A stretch of DNA of 64,000 nucleotides from Piper betle. Taxonomy: Eukaryota; Streptophyta; Magnoliopsida; Piperales; Piperaceae. This document shows, one piece after another, positions 36,458 through 49,299 of the stretch. The notes under the pieces were generated by a model. That model was not told the origin of the DNA. It ran no database searches and worked only from the letters and a program-made list of their open reading frames with translations. The stretch covers positions 1 through 64,000 of the forward strand of contig JAURVB010006278.1 in the NCBI GenBank assembly GCA_033002965.1. Direction: 5' to 3'. How positions within the stretch are numbered: the first letter of the stretch is position 1; each line of letters opens with the position of its first letter. Made by a program: the position numbers and the translations under genes.

Positions 36458-39216
36458 GAGAGAAGGTACTTGTTGAAGGAATTTCCAGAGCTGTCTACCT
36501 GCAGGGAACCTTCTGTTATACTGGAGGTGGGATGTGGAAATGGAAGCACGGTGCTTCCAATTCTTTAGTAATCTATATTCTGTGTTGTTCTACTGTTATT
36601 GATATTACCCATTTTAACACCTAATGTTTGTTGGACGTAAGTGTGAACTCCAAAAATGTTGGTCTGTTGCTCATAAAGGTCGTGGATTAGTTGTGGTTAG
36701 GGTGATGATACAGTGGTAGTCATGGAAACGACTCATTTGCAGCATGTCTGGCATCGAAGGAGGGAAGCTCTTGAAATTGAAGACATTAATCACTGAATTT
36801 ATTGACCATAGTACTTCTATATCCAGTTTCATTTGTTATTGTTACTCTCATTGTTTAGTCTCCATGGTTTCATTTGATTTCTTTGCTAGGGGAAATGGGA
36901 ATATAGCCATTTGTGCTTGTGATTGCAGCCAAAGAGGCTCTTGAACGGACAAGCCAGGCAATAACTGCAACCGGAGATGAGTCATTAAAGCATCGTTTTC
37001 ACCCTCTTCAAAGTGATATTACTAGTGATAGGCTTCCAAATTGGTTATTCTGTTGTTCCTGCAAAGAACGAATTTTGAGCAGGCAACCAATACTTGGATC
37101 AGGTGTGTACCATACTATTGTGTCTTTAATCCTCCTGATCTATATATGCTTACTGTTGCTGTACACTAGTTCGCTGAGAAAACACTGTTAATTTTTCTTT
37201 TTGGTGGTCTGTTAGATAAGGAGGTGATGACTTGCTTGTTTTCTACACAGATAGTGATTATTTCAATTGTCTTAAAGTGTTGCACCTTTTATGTGTTGAT
37301 ATTATTCTCTTACTCAACACTTGGTTTTCTGCAGATATTTACCCTATCAGCAGTGCCATTTCACATGATGCCATCTGTACTTGCTGACTGCTTGTCTGTG
37401 ATGAAGCCTGGAGGGTGGCTTTTCTTTAGAGACTATGGTACGTTGACATCTGATACCATCGTTGGCAATCAACTTCGTGTTCTCATTGTTTTATGTTCCA
37501 TGGATTTCCGCTTATGCCTCGAATCCAAGAAAAGAAGTAAAAATTATACATAGGTATACCAAAAATAATGTTTTTCTTGGAGAAAACAGCTTCATCTAGC
37601 GTATTGAATTAGAATGTATCAATTGTGGGAGGCTCTTGAGATAAAGCTTTTTATTTTTAATTAAAAATGAGAGGCAACAATTGATGTTAGACTAGCATTT
37701 GTGGCAATTTGCACCTTGATGTAGATTAAAATAGATATGAATTGTGACCTTGATAAATACTAAAGAGTTAAGCTACATAAATGTCTACATAGTCATTTTG
37801 CATAAGGCCCAAATCTTCTTATGCATCAATTCTTAGTATTTATCAAGGTCACAACTCATATCCACTCTAGATCAATTTTTAGTATTTATGAAGAGTCACA
37901 ACTCATATCAATTTTGGATGTAGGACTATTCTCAATAGCTGCAATACCATCTGGAATACGAGATTTAGTTGTTACTTCCATACGCTCTTTCTATTTCAAT
38001 ATGTAGTTTGTGAAAGAGTTGTGCGGCCTTAAATCTAAATTTTTAATGCATCTTTCTTGTAAATCATGTATGCTCAGGAGCCCTCTAATAACTGGATCTT
38101 ATTAGTTACAGTTTCTAGCTAATGTATTTGGACATAATTACAACATAGTACAATTACAAATGCATACAAACATGTTTTCTGACTTATGTATATTATTAGC
38201 CACCTTCATTTGAGCATTTGGATATAAAGTTTTGCTTTGTCAGTTTTGCTTTATTTTCTGTCTATGGTTCTGTTTTTTAAACTGGTGAATATTTTTGAAA
38301 TGTAGGCATGTTTATTTCATGATGAGATTTTGGATTATAAATATAAAAATTTCTGCCTTGATAGTTTTTTCTCTTAAAATTTGTGTGTTAAAGTTTAGGC
38401 ATATATGTGACATGACTATGCTTCGATTTGGAGCAAATAGTAGAGTGGGATTCAGAGAGTACATGCGGGCTGACGGTACACGATCCTGTTTTTTTGCATT
38501 AGATGTTGTTCGGGATCTCTTTACATCTGCAGGCTTCAAAGAGGTGATAATTTATAAATTCTTTCGCTAATCCTAGTAGTTTTCATGGAGGAGACATCAA
38601 ATTATATGATTTTGAAATGGATTAGTTAATCAGGAGTTAATGATTTGATGATCTGTTTGGTTTGTCAATGCAAACTATGCGATTACTATGTTATTTATAG
38701 ATTAAAACAAGACTCAGTGGCTAATTTCTTTCCTCTTCATTTCATTTCATGAAGGTCCTATCACGAGTGTAGCAAGTATGAGAATCAATTAACTGGTCTT
38801 TGCAGATAAAACATTTTTTTCCTTTATAGATGATCAATATTAATGTGGTTTAATAACCAATCGTTTTGGGTCAGAACTCGGCCAATTGTTTTCAGTGAAT
38901 TCTACATCATAATTTTGTCTAATATTCTTTGGGTTTATAGCTGTGAGTGCATGGTGGGATAGCATGAACAGAGTCGATGCATTTTGCCGTTGCATTGTCC
39001 ATTAATATGTTAGTAACCGAGTTTAAGTGGTTAAATGAATAAGTGAACTGCTACATGTAGTTACTTACGCAGTTGCACACTCATCTCCATTAACCTTTTT
39101 GATATATATTTTTGTAGCTAGAGCTTGAATACTGTTGTGTGAAGTCTGTCAATCGCCTGAAGAAGAAGCATATGCGTAGAGTATGGATTCATGGGAAGTT
39201 CCAGAGGCCGGTGTGA
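36458..39216 (+). pseudogene. METTL2/6/8-type methyltransferase, unprocessed pseudogene
   Basis: Introns are kept, so this is a duplicated or dying gene rather than a retrocopy. Exon remnants: 36458-36567 (RRYLLKEFPELS...ILEVGCGNGSTVLPIL, with the SAM-binding EVGCGNG loop), 36890-37102 (ICACDCS / KEALERTSQ), 37335-37437 (FTLSAVPFHMMPSV...KPGGWLFFRDYG), about 38400-38544 (DMTMLRFG...VGFREYMRADGTRS) and 39118-39216 (LELEYCCVKSVNRLKKKHMR...RPV, stop). Relatives methylate C32 of tRNA to m3C. Damage: one extra C after CDCS (tgcagCcaaag) and two extra bases before DMTML (tatatGTgac) break the frame. The piece encoding the segment before FTLSAVP and all N-terminal exons are missing. It could instead be several assembly errors in one gene, but the missing exons argue for real decay. 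Confidence 0.8.
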
Positions 39217-39744
39217 GCATGCCTTATTGCCTTAGTAGTGAACTACTACTTTCTCTCTCGATTAGATTACTTCTATTTTTTGTGGAGGGTATTGGGTTGC
39301 TTTGACATGCTTTCCTTGATGTAGTTACTGATGTTATTTTTACTGGGTTGGTGACATCCGATTGCGCAACTATGCTTTCCTTGATTGCGCAACTTGCTAA
39401 AAATTGAATCTCGTTGGTGACATCCGATTACTTCCCTAAATTGAACGAATTGTTTTGTGGCATCACTGATTACTTGTGTATTTTTATACATGCAGCCTGA
39501 ATGCTAAAGATCTTTCTAATTGAAAGAAACACTGATCTCTTGTTAACAGGGGGCAAGTGTGATTATACTAAACTTGAGATGGTCATTTTAATAATTATTG
39601 GGGGATTGGGATGAAATATTTTGGAAATATGCAGCCGAAGAAAATTTTACTACATTGTGTGTATATATATGTGATCGTATATAAGGGAGCTTGGGTTTGG
39701 AAAATATGAAAAAAGAGTGATGACAATTGCTCTAATACTTTCGA

Positions 39745-41850
39745 GATTGAGGTGGGAAGATCCAGAAGGTTCAAGCAATTCGGATGACGAGGGTTCCCTT
39801 ATTAGCTCAAGGAGGCGAAGAGCTCAAAGTCAAATGCTAAAGGTGGTACCTTGCTCGTGTGTCCAATGGCTCTCTTAGGGCAGTGGCAGGTAAGAACATA
39901 GACACCAGACTTTGCATTCTCTAGAATATGTACTTGTTTATAGATTGAAAGGTGCTTACCATTTAGACAGGATGAACTTCAAGCACAACTCACGGTCAGG
40001 GTCCATTTCAGTCTTTGTGCACTATGTAGGGGATAGAACAAATGATCCCAGCATAATTGCAGAGCATGATGTGGTGTTGACAACTTATGGAGTACTTCAA
40101 TCATCTTGTAAGCCTGTAAAATCTCCAACCTACATTCTTGGTTCTCTCAGATTCACGTTTGATTGGTCAGCTTTATTGATTTATGCTACTAGGACTGATT
40201 AGAAGCTCTTGTTTCATTCTAGAACTCAGAAAGAAAAGGAATTTTCCACCAAGTAAAATGGTACAGGGTGGTATTAGATGAAGCACATACAATAAAGTCT
40301 ACAAAAACTTTGGTGGCACAAGCTGTTAATGCATTAGAATCACAGTGCAGATGGTGCCTTACTCGTACTCCTCTACAGGCAAGTATTGACCATTTAATTT
40401 TTCTCATTTTAAGAATACAATCTGCGTGTCACCTTGTTTACTTGCAAGGATTTTACTCTAGATGGTTGAAGTATGATTTTCTTGCACTTATTTTCAGAAT
40501 AAGCTAGAAGATCTGTACAGCCTTTTATGCTTCTTGCGGGTTCGGCCATGGTGCAACTGGTCATGGAAATTTGTTAGTTTAGTTTAAAAATAAGATCATA
40601 TGCATTAGAAAACTTATGTTATTACCGTGCATTATGTACCAATCAGTTTGTACATGGCCTGCATTTTCTCTAGACATACTCCAGACAAAGTAATCCGCTT
40701 TACTTTGTGCTTTGTCCAACTCTTACACTTGCCTTGGTTTTTCTAGGTGGCAAATATTGATTCAATGGCCTTACGAAAGGGGTGATGAAAGATGCTTGTC
40801 ATTGGTGAAGGCCATTTTGAAGACGTTGATGCTGAGGAGAACAAAAGAGACGAAGGATAAGGAAGGAAAGTCTGCCATTTATTCAACCTATTCCCTTCCT
40901 CAATGCCCCAAAAATAGCTTCATCAATCGACTTAAAATTCATATATTGCTGCCCTATTCTCGTGCTTCTTCCTGTTGACAGTCCAGTCGCGGAATGTGAA
41001 CAATCACAATCCGAAAAAGACTTCTATAATGCACTGTTTCAAAAATCCAAGGTTTGTTAAATGATGTAGCTTGTACTACTTTGGACAGGTGCAACCTCAT
41101 GTTAAAGTCTAAAAAATTTCTCTAAAAACCAATTGCAGGTAAAATTTGATCATTTTGTTGAAGCAGACAAAGTACTTACCAACTATGCTTCTATCCTTGA
41201 GCTGCTGCTGCGGTTGAGGCGGTGTTGCAACCACCCCTTCCTTGTTATGAGGTAAACCCTTTTACACATGATGAACGTAAACAACCATTGACGAAAATTA
41301 GTCGATAATAACTGCATAAATCACGATATTGATTGAGACAAGTTTCTGGTTGAGACACAGCATTTCTCCTCTGCCACCAGCGAGGACTATGTTGAGGAAG
41401 TGGTGGACCCCTGCCCGCCAACGAGTGAGACTAACGAGTGCCCAATCTGCTTGTTTGCATTAGCCGTGGTGAGACTAACTGAGTGCCCAATCTGCTTTGG
41501 GTCACCAGAAGACCCCTGCCCGCCGTGACTGCCTTCTCAGCAGCTGGGGGTCCTCAATCGATGGCTACTGCTCCATGTGTAGGAGGACCCTCAAAAGGGC
41601 CGATCTCATAACATGCCCTTCCGCTGTCCCCTTCAAGTTTGACATCTTCAAGGACTGGAAGGGTCCCCCAAGAGTATCCAGACTCATCAGCTTCTTGGAA
41701 GTTTGGAGAGAAGGGAGGAGAAGAGCATTGTTTTCAGTCAGTGGACTTCATTCAGACCTTCTTCAGATAGCATTGGGAAGAAAGGGATGATGGGAAGGAG
41801 AAAGTTCTTAAAGAGTTCAGTGGGGGCGTCATAAACTGGTTAGCATAGAA
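39745..41850 (+). pseudogene. RAD5/HLTF-like SNF2 helicase-RING gene, truncated pseudogene
   Basis: Ordered remnants of a RAD5-type DNA-dependent ATPase with embedded RING are spread over intron-separated pieces. About 39842-39889: GTLLVCPMALLGQWQ (motif Ia). About 39971-40110: VFVHYVGDRTNDPSIIAEHD and VVLTTYGVLQSS. About 40269-40380: VVLDEAHTIKS (DEAH box), then WCLTRTPLQ where TGTP is expected. About 40500-40560: NKLEDLYSLL. About 40747-40870: ERGDERCLSLV and LMLRRTKE. About 41140-41250: NYASILELLLRLR. About 41495-41690: RING remnant (CSMCRRTLKRADLIT). Then traces of VSRLISFLEV. The Walker A exon and the C-terminal helicase lobe are absent, and frames change between and within pieces. Intact relatives act in error-free post-replication repair. 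Confidence 0.8.
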
Positions 41851-43250
41851 CTTTTTCTTGTTGTTCATCATTTGACAAGAATCTACTTTTTCCTGTTGTG
41901 CACCCTCCAGCATGTCCTATATTCGTCCATCCCAAGCTCGCATCTGTCACCGCCCGTCACCTCCATCCCAAGCTCTGCCGCCGCCTACATCTGAAAGACT
42001 TAAAAACTGCCACCACCAGGGCCGAATCACTAACGCCGGAAAGAATCGAAGTCGAAGTAGGCAGAATTTAATCATTAATATTGTTAATTATTTTGTAATT
42101 TATATTATACTTATTATTAGGAGTTGAAAAATACTAATTAGGGGTATATTTAATCATTATTATGTGTTAAAAAATGTCAATTAGATGTATTATAAATGTA
42201 CACAATAATAATTATGCGGGTTGGAAATTTGAAATTTTTTTATATATTAATATGTTATATAAAAAATTAGAAATAGTAAAAGTATACTGAATTTATGATG
42301 AGTTGAATCGAGTCGAGTTATGAATCGATTTGATTCATAAATCAAATTCTCTTGAGTCAACTCGAATCAAATTATATTAAACTCGGGGCCGATTCATATA
42401 GAAACGAATCGATTCAATTTGATAATTTCGAGTTATCAAGTCAGGTTATTTTATCATTGAGTTCGAGTTAAGCTAAACTGAGTTCTTAAAATTCGGGAGT
42501 TAACTTGGACAGGGAACAACCCTAATAAGAATCCATGAATAGCATTAGTTTTGTTCTGCTATCAACTGATCTTATTCTTCTGTCCAGTCATATTTATTTT
42601 TAAAATGAGTGAAAAGTAAGTACTCATAAGACCTGTGCCAATCCTAGAAACGAAGAGACAACTTTTAAATACTCCTCTTAGCTTTGAAACACTATGAGTT
42701 ATTATGTTTTTCACAATTATTCTCAAATTCATTCTGCTTCTATTCATATGGCTATACTGTTTCACAAGTATTGACGATACGTTTTATTTCATGGGCAAGA
42801 AACCTAACAAAAATTTCTCAAGAGAGGTCCATCTTAATTCCTAGAAGCTCATTAATGATCATTATTTTTCACGATCCTTTATTTGAACCTCTTGCCTCCA
42901 TCGATCTAACTTCTACAATATTAGTAAATTAATAAATTATTAATAATAATAGTAATAATAATAATAATAATATATTTTTAGTTGGCATATTACCTAAATA
43001 TATATATCATTTTGATCTCATAATACTTATTATTAATCATCTCAAGTGTATATAATGAAAAATGGAACCAAATTCCATATTTTCTTCCCTAAAATATATG
43101 CTATTCTTTAATCTTGATTAATTAAAATTATTATATTCTTTAAATTTATATTAATATTAATTCTTAATTACATATTAATATATTCGTATATCAAATAAAA
43201 TAATATAATATAATATATTTGTTGGCTCCAATATTGTTCTTTTCTCTCGC
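41851..43250. other. AT-rich intergenic region
   Basis: No gene is recognised. About 42290-42480 is a patch of gagtcgagtt/aactcgaatcaa motifs that form many short inverted repeats. (AAT)n runs lie at about 42935-42972. Confidence 0.5.
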
Positions 43251-43258
43251 TATATATA
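43251..43258 (+). promoter_or_regulatory. TATA box of the cysteine-rich peptide gene
   Basis: TATATATA lies 90-97 bases upstream of the ATG at 43348, at a spacing that leaves a short 5' UTR. The call rests on motif and position only. Confidence 0.5.
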
Positions 43259-43347
43259 CCAGCGGCCTTCTCAACAATTCCATAAGCAAAATTTCATATT
43301 TCACGTACAGTTGAGAAGAGAAAAACTAGGCAGAAAGAATATTTATA

Positions 43348-44454
43348 ATGGCCAAGTTTGTAGCTATTCTTTGCGTGTTCATGGTCCTTTTTGCTGCTGG
43401 TATAGCATCTTCAAATCTATTCTCTTAAATCTGAACTTGATTTTTGTTCTTGAGCTAGCTGCTAATTATCCATTAATTGATGCTCTTAAAAATTGATTAT
43501 TTTGATTCATCTTTATTGCACCTTATATGAAACTAGTAGCTTATCAATTTGTATGTACAAACATATTAATGGACATTATGGAAAACTAAATCATATTATA
43601 TGTTGGTTAAGTTAAAAATATTACATAAGCATCAATTTGTACGTATGAGAGAAATAATAATTAATACATTATAAAATTCCTAATCATATTGATTAAGTCA
43701 AGTAAGTGTTTAAGATTTTTCTTTTCTAGTTTTCTCCTCTCTATTTCTTATTAGTAACTTTTCCCTTTATATGTTTACTAGCATCAACCTATTTTTTTAC
43801 TCATGAGGCGTAGACAAGAGACCAACTTTTCCTCGTATTAGGGGCTATGTTCACTATGGAGATTGTAGTGACCAGGATTTTGAAGTCAGTAGTCTTCATT
43901 ATGTGTCCACCATCATAGTCGACCAGGGCTACCTTGTTATTTCCTCTTTTCAATTATATATATACACGCACAATATGTATATGTGACATTTTTAACATTA
44001 TTTTTGCTGTTATAGCGTAACAGCATACATGATGTTTTTGGTGCTATGTTGTTAATATAGTATAATCGCACTTTCACTCTTGTTTAACGAGAGTTCAGTA
44101 TATATCTGTTTCATTAATTTGACTCACTAGCAATCATGCTGCAAGCATTGGGCTGCTTCTTTTTTCATATTATTGTATTATTATTATTGCATGGTTAAAT
44201 ATGATGTCTGGACATATATTTTAACTTTTTGAAAGAAAAATATTGTTGAACTTTCTGTTAATATAATTGTTGGTTGTTCAGAAAACATGAGCAGTAAGGT
44301 TGAAGCAGCTTGTTGCCAGGACTACCATATGCCGGAATGTACTAATAGCACTTGCGTTGCTCAGTACTGCACTGGATGCGGAACGAATAGTGGAGGTGTT
44401 GATGGTTTTTGCAAATTTTATAACAATCAGCATATTTGCCACTGCAAATGCTAG
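43348..44454 (+). CDS. Secreted cysteine-rich peptide (defensin-like), 74 aa
   Basis: Two exons, 43348-43399 and 44282-44454, join in phase 1 to 74 aa. Residues 1-18 (MAKFVAILCVFMVLFAAG) are a signal peptide, cut off by an 882 bp intron, the usual gene structure of plant defensin-like peptides. The mature part has ten cysteines: a CC pair, then single cysteines, and a terminal I-C-H-C-K-C cluster. A CxC near the C-terminus recalls the gamma-core and CSalpha-beta region of plant DEFL/LCR peptides, but the spacing does not match a classic eight-Cys defensin. It may be antimicrobial or a signalling ligand; I cannot assign a subfamily. The start is the first ATG, and the splice sites are G|GTATAG and TTCAG|AA. 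Confidence 0.75.
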
Positions 44455-47337
44455 TTGCCTATCTTAATCTCCCAGATTATTACCGTCGTCTTACAGTTCT
44501 TGTTGCATGTCAGATCTAATTATTCACAAATTAGGCGTATAATTGAAATTAAGGCAACGCGCAAGCAATTTGTGTTGTACTGCTCGTTATTTTGTATCTC
44601 ATCATGTTAGGTGTAGTTTAATAATGCCGGATTGGGCTTGATTCAGCATGCCGTGAAGTGGAGTCGACTCGAAGCTGTTAGTGATCTTTTGAAGTATTAT
44701 TATAGTTAATAAAATTTTAAAAGTTACACTTGAACTTACAGTTTGTTGTACTTCAAAATATTCATTTAACTAAATTTTAAGTTGCTAGATTGTTTTAATT
44801 TTTTTACTTGGGTAGTAAAACATAAAATTTGTCAGCCTATTGATTGAGTTTGACTCAAATAACGATTGAGTAGAGTTGTTTTGCGAAGGTATAGGTGATA
44901 TTTTTTTAAAAACGCACTTATGATGCAATGTGAGTACAAATATTTCATGGAGATGTGTGAACCACTTAGATGAGAGTAAACATTGAGTCACCATTGATGT
45001 GGATGCAGGCATATGGGATATACTGGTACAAAAAATTACATTGAGCTACATGCACTTGCTTAAGGACTGATGAGGGCTCCAAATTCATAGCTCCAACCTC
45101 TTCAATTTCTCTCTGTGCACTTCTCTCCCTTTTCCCCCGTCTTCCCTAGCTGTTTGCTCATGTAGGGTCGCCCTCCTCTCCAACACTGGAGAGCCGTCGA
45201 TGTTTGACGTCCGCCGTCCAGGAGTTTCCATCTACATTTCAATCTCCGACGATAAAATATCTACTATAATTATTAGTATAGTGAATTGTGAGTGATCAAC
45301 GTAGATTCTGTAATTTTGCATTGAGCTATGAGGAATTTCTCGTCTCTCTTTCACATGAACCCACGAATATGTAACGTAATGGTTATTTCACTGGACTTGA
45401 TAATGATAAGCACCGAAATATTCAGCTCGAATAAGCTAGAAACTCCAAGCTCATTATTCTGCCGTTCGTTAGTCGTTCATCCTTCATTTGGTAAGTAGAT
45501 TGGGTCTGTGTTCTTTCCGATCTTTTACCATTGTGGTCTCCTTTCTTTCTAGGTTCCGCCTTAGATTCATTCCCATGAGCTCATTTTGAGACGAAGGTCT
45601 TAGACTGGAAGAGGGTGGTTATCGCGCATATACCAATAATCGAGTCTCCAGTCAACTGGTGGAATATATCGCATCAACCTGGGAGCATTAGCGGATCTGG
45701 TACATCAATACATGTTCCTATGCCCATTCCAATCTTGCCCAACTTTGCAAACTCCCCTTCTCAACCAGTGTCTTGTTCGTCCTGAAAACACGGCTTCGTT
45801 TCCGTCTTTTCCGGGATCTCCCTTAACGGAAAGCATCGAAAATATATTGGGAGCCAACGTTTTATCCGTTCCTCGTGTAATAATCCTCGGTGAGTGAACA
45901 TGAACACGAAATAGTTAATTATTAGTCTTGATCATAACAGCTTGAAGCGCTTGGGATCAATCAATCTACTAAATCAGTACAAGCCTATACTATCATATTA
46001 TATTTTATTACGTACTATTTAGGTGTTTGGTATACTATCTTAGGGACTTGCTCATTGAAAATTCCAAGAGTTTGTATGTCAAATGATATGATTCATCTAG
46101 CTAGTATGCACCGTGCTGATATTTCCTGTACTGTGTTGGAAGCCTTGTAAGTTAAAAAGAATACTTCCTTTAACATTGTTCAGACATACAACTATTACAA
46201 TACAACAAAAACAAGTAATGCCGTCTCTTCATTCATAAGCTCATTATCAAGAAACTTGTTTCAGACAAAATCAAAAGGCGGAGCCTTTTTCACTGGAGTT
46301 GATCATACGACTGAAAGTAATAACAAAAATACCAACACAACACAGTATATAATACTTCACAATTGGACTTCATCTGCAATGTTCCTCACCAACTTCTTAG
46401 ACACGACGAAATTCCTCACTCCTAAAAGGAGGACTTCAAATTTGACCATGTCGCCCACTAAACCCTCCTACAGAAAGTCTGGCTTTCAAGCTTCCAATTT
46501 CTTCCCTTGACATGCAACAACATTTTCTAGTTCTCTTAACGTTCTATGAATGTACCAATTTGCCATAATTGTTATATGAGATCAAGAAAATGAAAAACAT
46601 AGAATTTTACTATATGCTTAATGAATGTACGCGAGTTTCATGCTAAGCAATTTGCGTGTGTACATATATATATCAAGAAATTACGTAATTGTGTAACAAT
46701 GAATGTCAAATAAACAGTGATAATAGGTATCAAGTATATGCAGACCATGCTATTCAATCATAGGAAGAAGCATTAACTAGGGTAAAACATCCAAATTCAA
46801 TTTTATTTTATTTTTATTATTTTGTAATTTTTTAGAAAAAATTCATAAGCTACATGACAGCAGGAGAACTAGTATTTTTGGGTAGTTCTTTGTTAGACAA
46901 TAATATTGTGCAATTAGTACATTAAAAGCATGAAAACGTAAAAAACAAAACAACCATATCCAGAATTAACCAGAATTCTAAAAAATGCATAATTTAAACA
47001 GATTATGGTGGAGCTTCCTGCGTCCAACTGATGATCCCCAAATGGTTTGGAGGAGGAGGAGAATGATGTCTTCTTTTTGTGGTAAAAAAGATTTGTTTTT
47101 GGATTATGGTAAAATTGTATTAAAATAAAATAAAATAAAATAAAAAGGTAAAACTAATTAAACTGAACTAAACTGAAAGAAGAAAGATGAAGAAGAAAGA
47201 CGGAATTCATAAACTAAAACCTCCTGACCAAGCCTTTGTGTCTGGTTATCCATTCTCTCGATTTCAGCTTTAAGATTCTGGCTACTGGCAGTCCCTCGCT
47301 GCACCCTCCCATCAGTCTTCACACCATGAGCGTATAA
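44455..47337. other. Intergenic region with decayed fragments
   Basis: No intact gene is recognised. About 45600-45900 is more GC-balanced and looks like old exon or organelle-like sequence with stops in every frame. About 46380-46500 has a minus-strand stretch with several stops that I could not identify. The rest is AT-rich. Confidence 0.4.
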
Positions 47338-47570
47338 GATGGCAATACGAAACAGAAGTGGACCATCTGTTATAGCACTTTCAAGGCAGAAGGTGGATGC
47401 AAATCTATTGAATATGCGGAGAAAGGTGGGTGCATTGTTATTGATAATGGTGGAGGGGAGCTTCCTGAGATCATAATCATGTCAACTGGTTCAGAGCTAT
47501 GTTTGTGTGAAGCAAGTGCAGAGCAGCTCAGAGAGGAAGGGAGGAGAGCAAGAGCAGTTTTGTGAGATTT
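47338..47570 (+). pseudogene. Transketolase fragment
   Basis: The first part reads SGPSVIALSRQK. After a one-base shift it continues EKGGCIVID, PEIIIMSTGSELCL and EQLREEGRRARAV. These match the segment of plant transketolase around ALSRQ, VEKGGY, and GTGSELE with the ELRKEGK that follows. Thiamine-binding and substrate-binding parts are missing, so this is a relic of one exon. Intact transketolase works in the Calvin cycle and pentose phosphate pathway. Confidence 0.7.
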
Positions 47571-48445
47571 TTCTTGAGTTTGTTCATGGCGTAGTAGTCA
47601 GTCACTCAGTCTCAGATGGTTGAAACTTGAAAGATAGTAAATTGTTGGTGTTCAAGATTTGTATGTTTGATTGTGTCTGCACAAACCATCCTGCTCATTT
47701 TTGTGTGGTGGATATGATACTACAACTTAGGTATATGTATCTCAATTAGAAGTTGGGGTGAGTGTTGACATGAAGGTTGTGATGGCTTCATTTGCTTGTT
47801 TGATAGGATGGATGGTATGCAAAGATTGGCTTGACAGTTTCAGCATTGATATGATTTGATTGCTCCATTGTTTTTAAGGTGGTTATTTGGTTGATTCAGG
47901 GTATGTTGAGACTTTTTTATGATTTTGTTAGTTTGAATGAATGATTCTCAATGAGAATATGGCCTTCTCTTTTGAAACCTGAAGCAAGCCTGTGTTGTGT
48001 GAATGCTAGCAGTTCGCTTTCAATCATTACTTGTGAATATCAGGTTTTGTGAGATTTTCATATCTTGTGTTTGTCTTTGATTTTTTGTTTATTTGTTCTT
48101 AAAGAAACTAAGTAAATCTGCATGTTTTGCAAGCTCGGCTTCCTCTGTTAACTTGGAACTTCATTGATTGGTATATTCTTTTCAAAAGATTTCCATTTGC
48201 CCGTACATAAATTCAAGAGTGTTATGGCAAAACTTGTGTTTTGAACCACGATTATTGATATTTTCTTGTATACCTCGTCATGAATAAATGTGCAGCAGAA
48301 AAAACCGAGGTGGTGGTGGAGGACTCTAGCTTGTCTTCACGAAACCTGGATGTATGCTGAAACGGCATTATCATCACCATCCTTTCCTCGAAGATTTTGA
48401 GTTCCTCACATATCGCTTCCTTACTGTAATTGGAACATTACCCGG

Positions 48446-48715
48446 TTGGTTTCTGATGCATACTTTTTTGCAGCTTACTTGGGAGTTGTAATGGGTATGC
48501 TTCTTGAGATTGCCCTGCAGGTGATTGGTACCATTAGCCGATGGATGCCATTGTCAGTGTATTGGGGCAAGATTGGCATGCATTTTTGGACTGCGGTTGC
48601 GTTTGCATATTTGTTTACTGTTCTTGAGTGTATAAGGTGTGCATTGGCTGGTCTGCATGCAGATGTACCATTTGTCTGTGATGCTGAATATATCCAAATC
48701 CCTTATGATTAAGAT
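48446..48715 (+). CDS. Hypothetical membrane-protein exon
   Basis: About 88 codons stay open to a TAA at about 48713. They encode two hydrophobic stretches (YLGVVMGMLLEIALQVIGTI; FWTAVAFAYLFTVLECI) and a polar end (CDAEYIQIPYD). I do not recognise the family. The first residues may belong to an intron, because an ATG-started small protein is not obvious. A pyrimidine-rich stretch ending in ttttttgcag at about 48464-48473 could be a splice acceptor, making this the last exon of a longer or decayed gene. Confidence 0.3.
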
Positions 48716-49299
48716 AAGCAATGTATGTAGGGGAGGGGGTTATCTTTGGTCCAAACACTTGCAGCTATTTAACTGCTCTCTAAAATATTTTGTTAGGTTG
48801 TAATGGAGAAGGCTATTTTTCTTTACCAAGTGGTGAGAGTATAATAAGCATTGAGCACTTATATCTTAGCAGCTACTCATAGATTCTGTGATTTATGTTG
48901 TTTTCCAAATTGAGGATGCAACATAAACTCAAGCAGCCTTGCACATACACTTTGTACTTGTATGAGTTGTCGATCTAAGACTAAATGAACAATAAATACA
49001 TCAGACAGTCAATTAGGCAAGAAGGCAAAATTGATTTCGTAGCGTTTATATGGTGTTGCATGATGTACATTTTCAACTTTAGCTTGATGACGTTTACAAC
49101 AGTAGCTATCCACACACTCGTAGCCCCAAAGCTTTGGAAGAACAAGAAACTGAATAATTTAGCTTCTTATGCTCCTCTTGGGATTGTCCCTAAAGAAATG
49201 AGGAATTTAAATTTCACTGCAATTTTTAATTGCAATGGACACAGAACTAACAACCAATGCAGGACATACTTAGGAATTTATATGAAGACATGAAAGAAC
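48716..49299. other. Spacer
   Basis: No gene is recognised. It should contain the 3' UTR of the minus-strand EMB1703-like gene. Confidence 0.4.
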
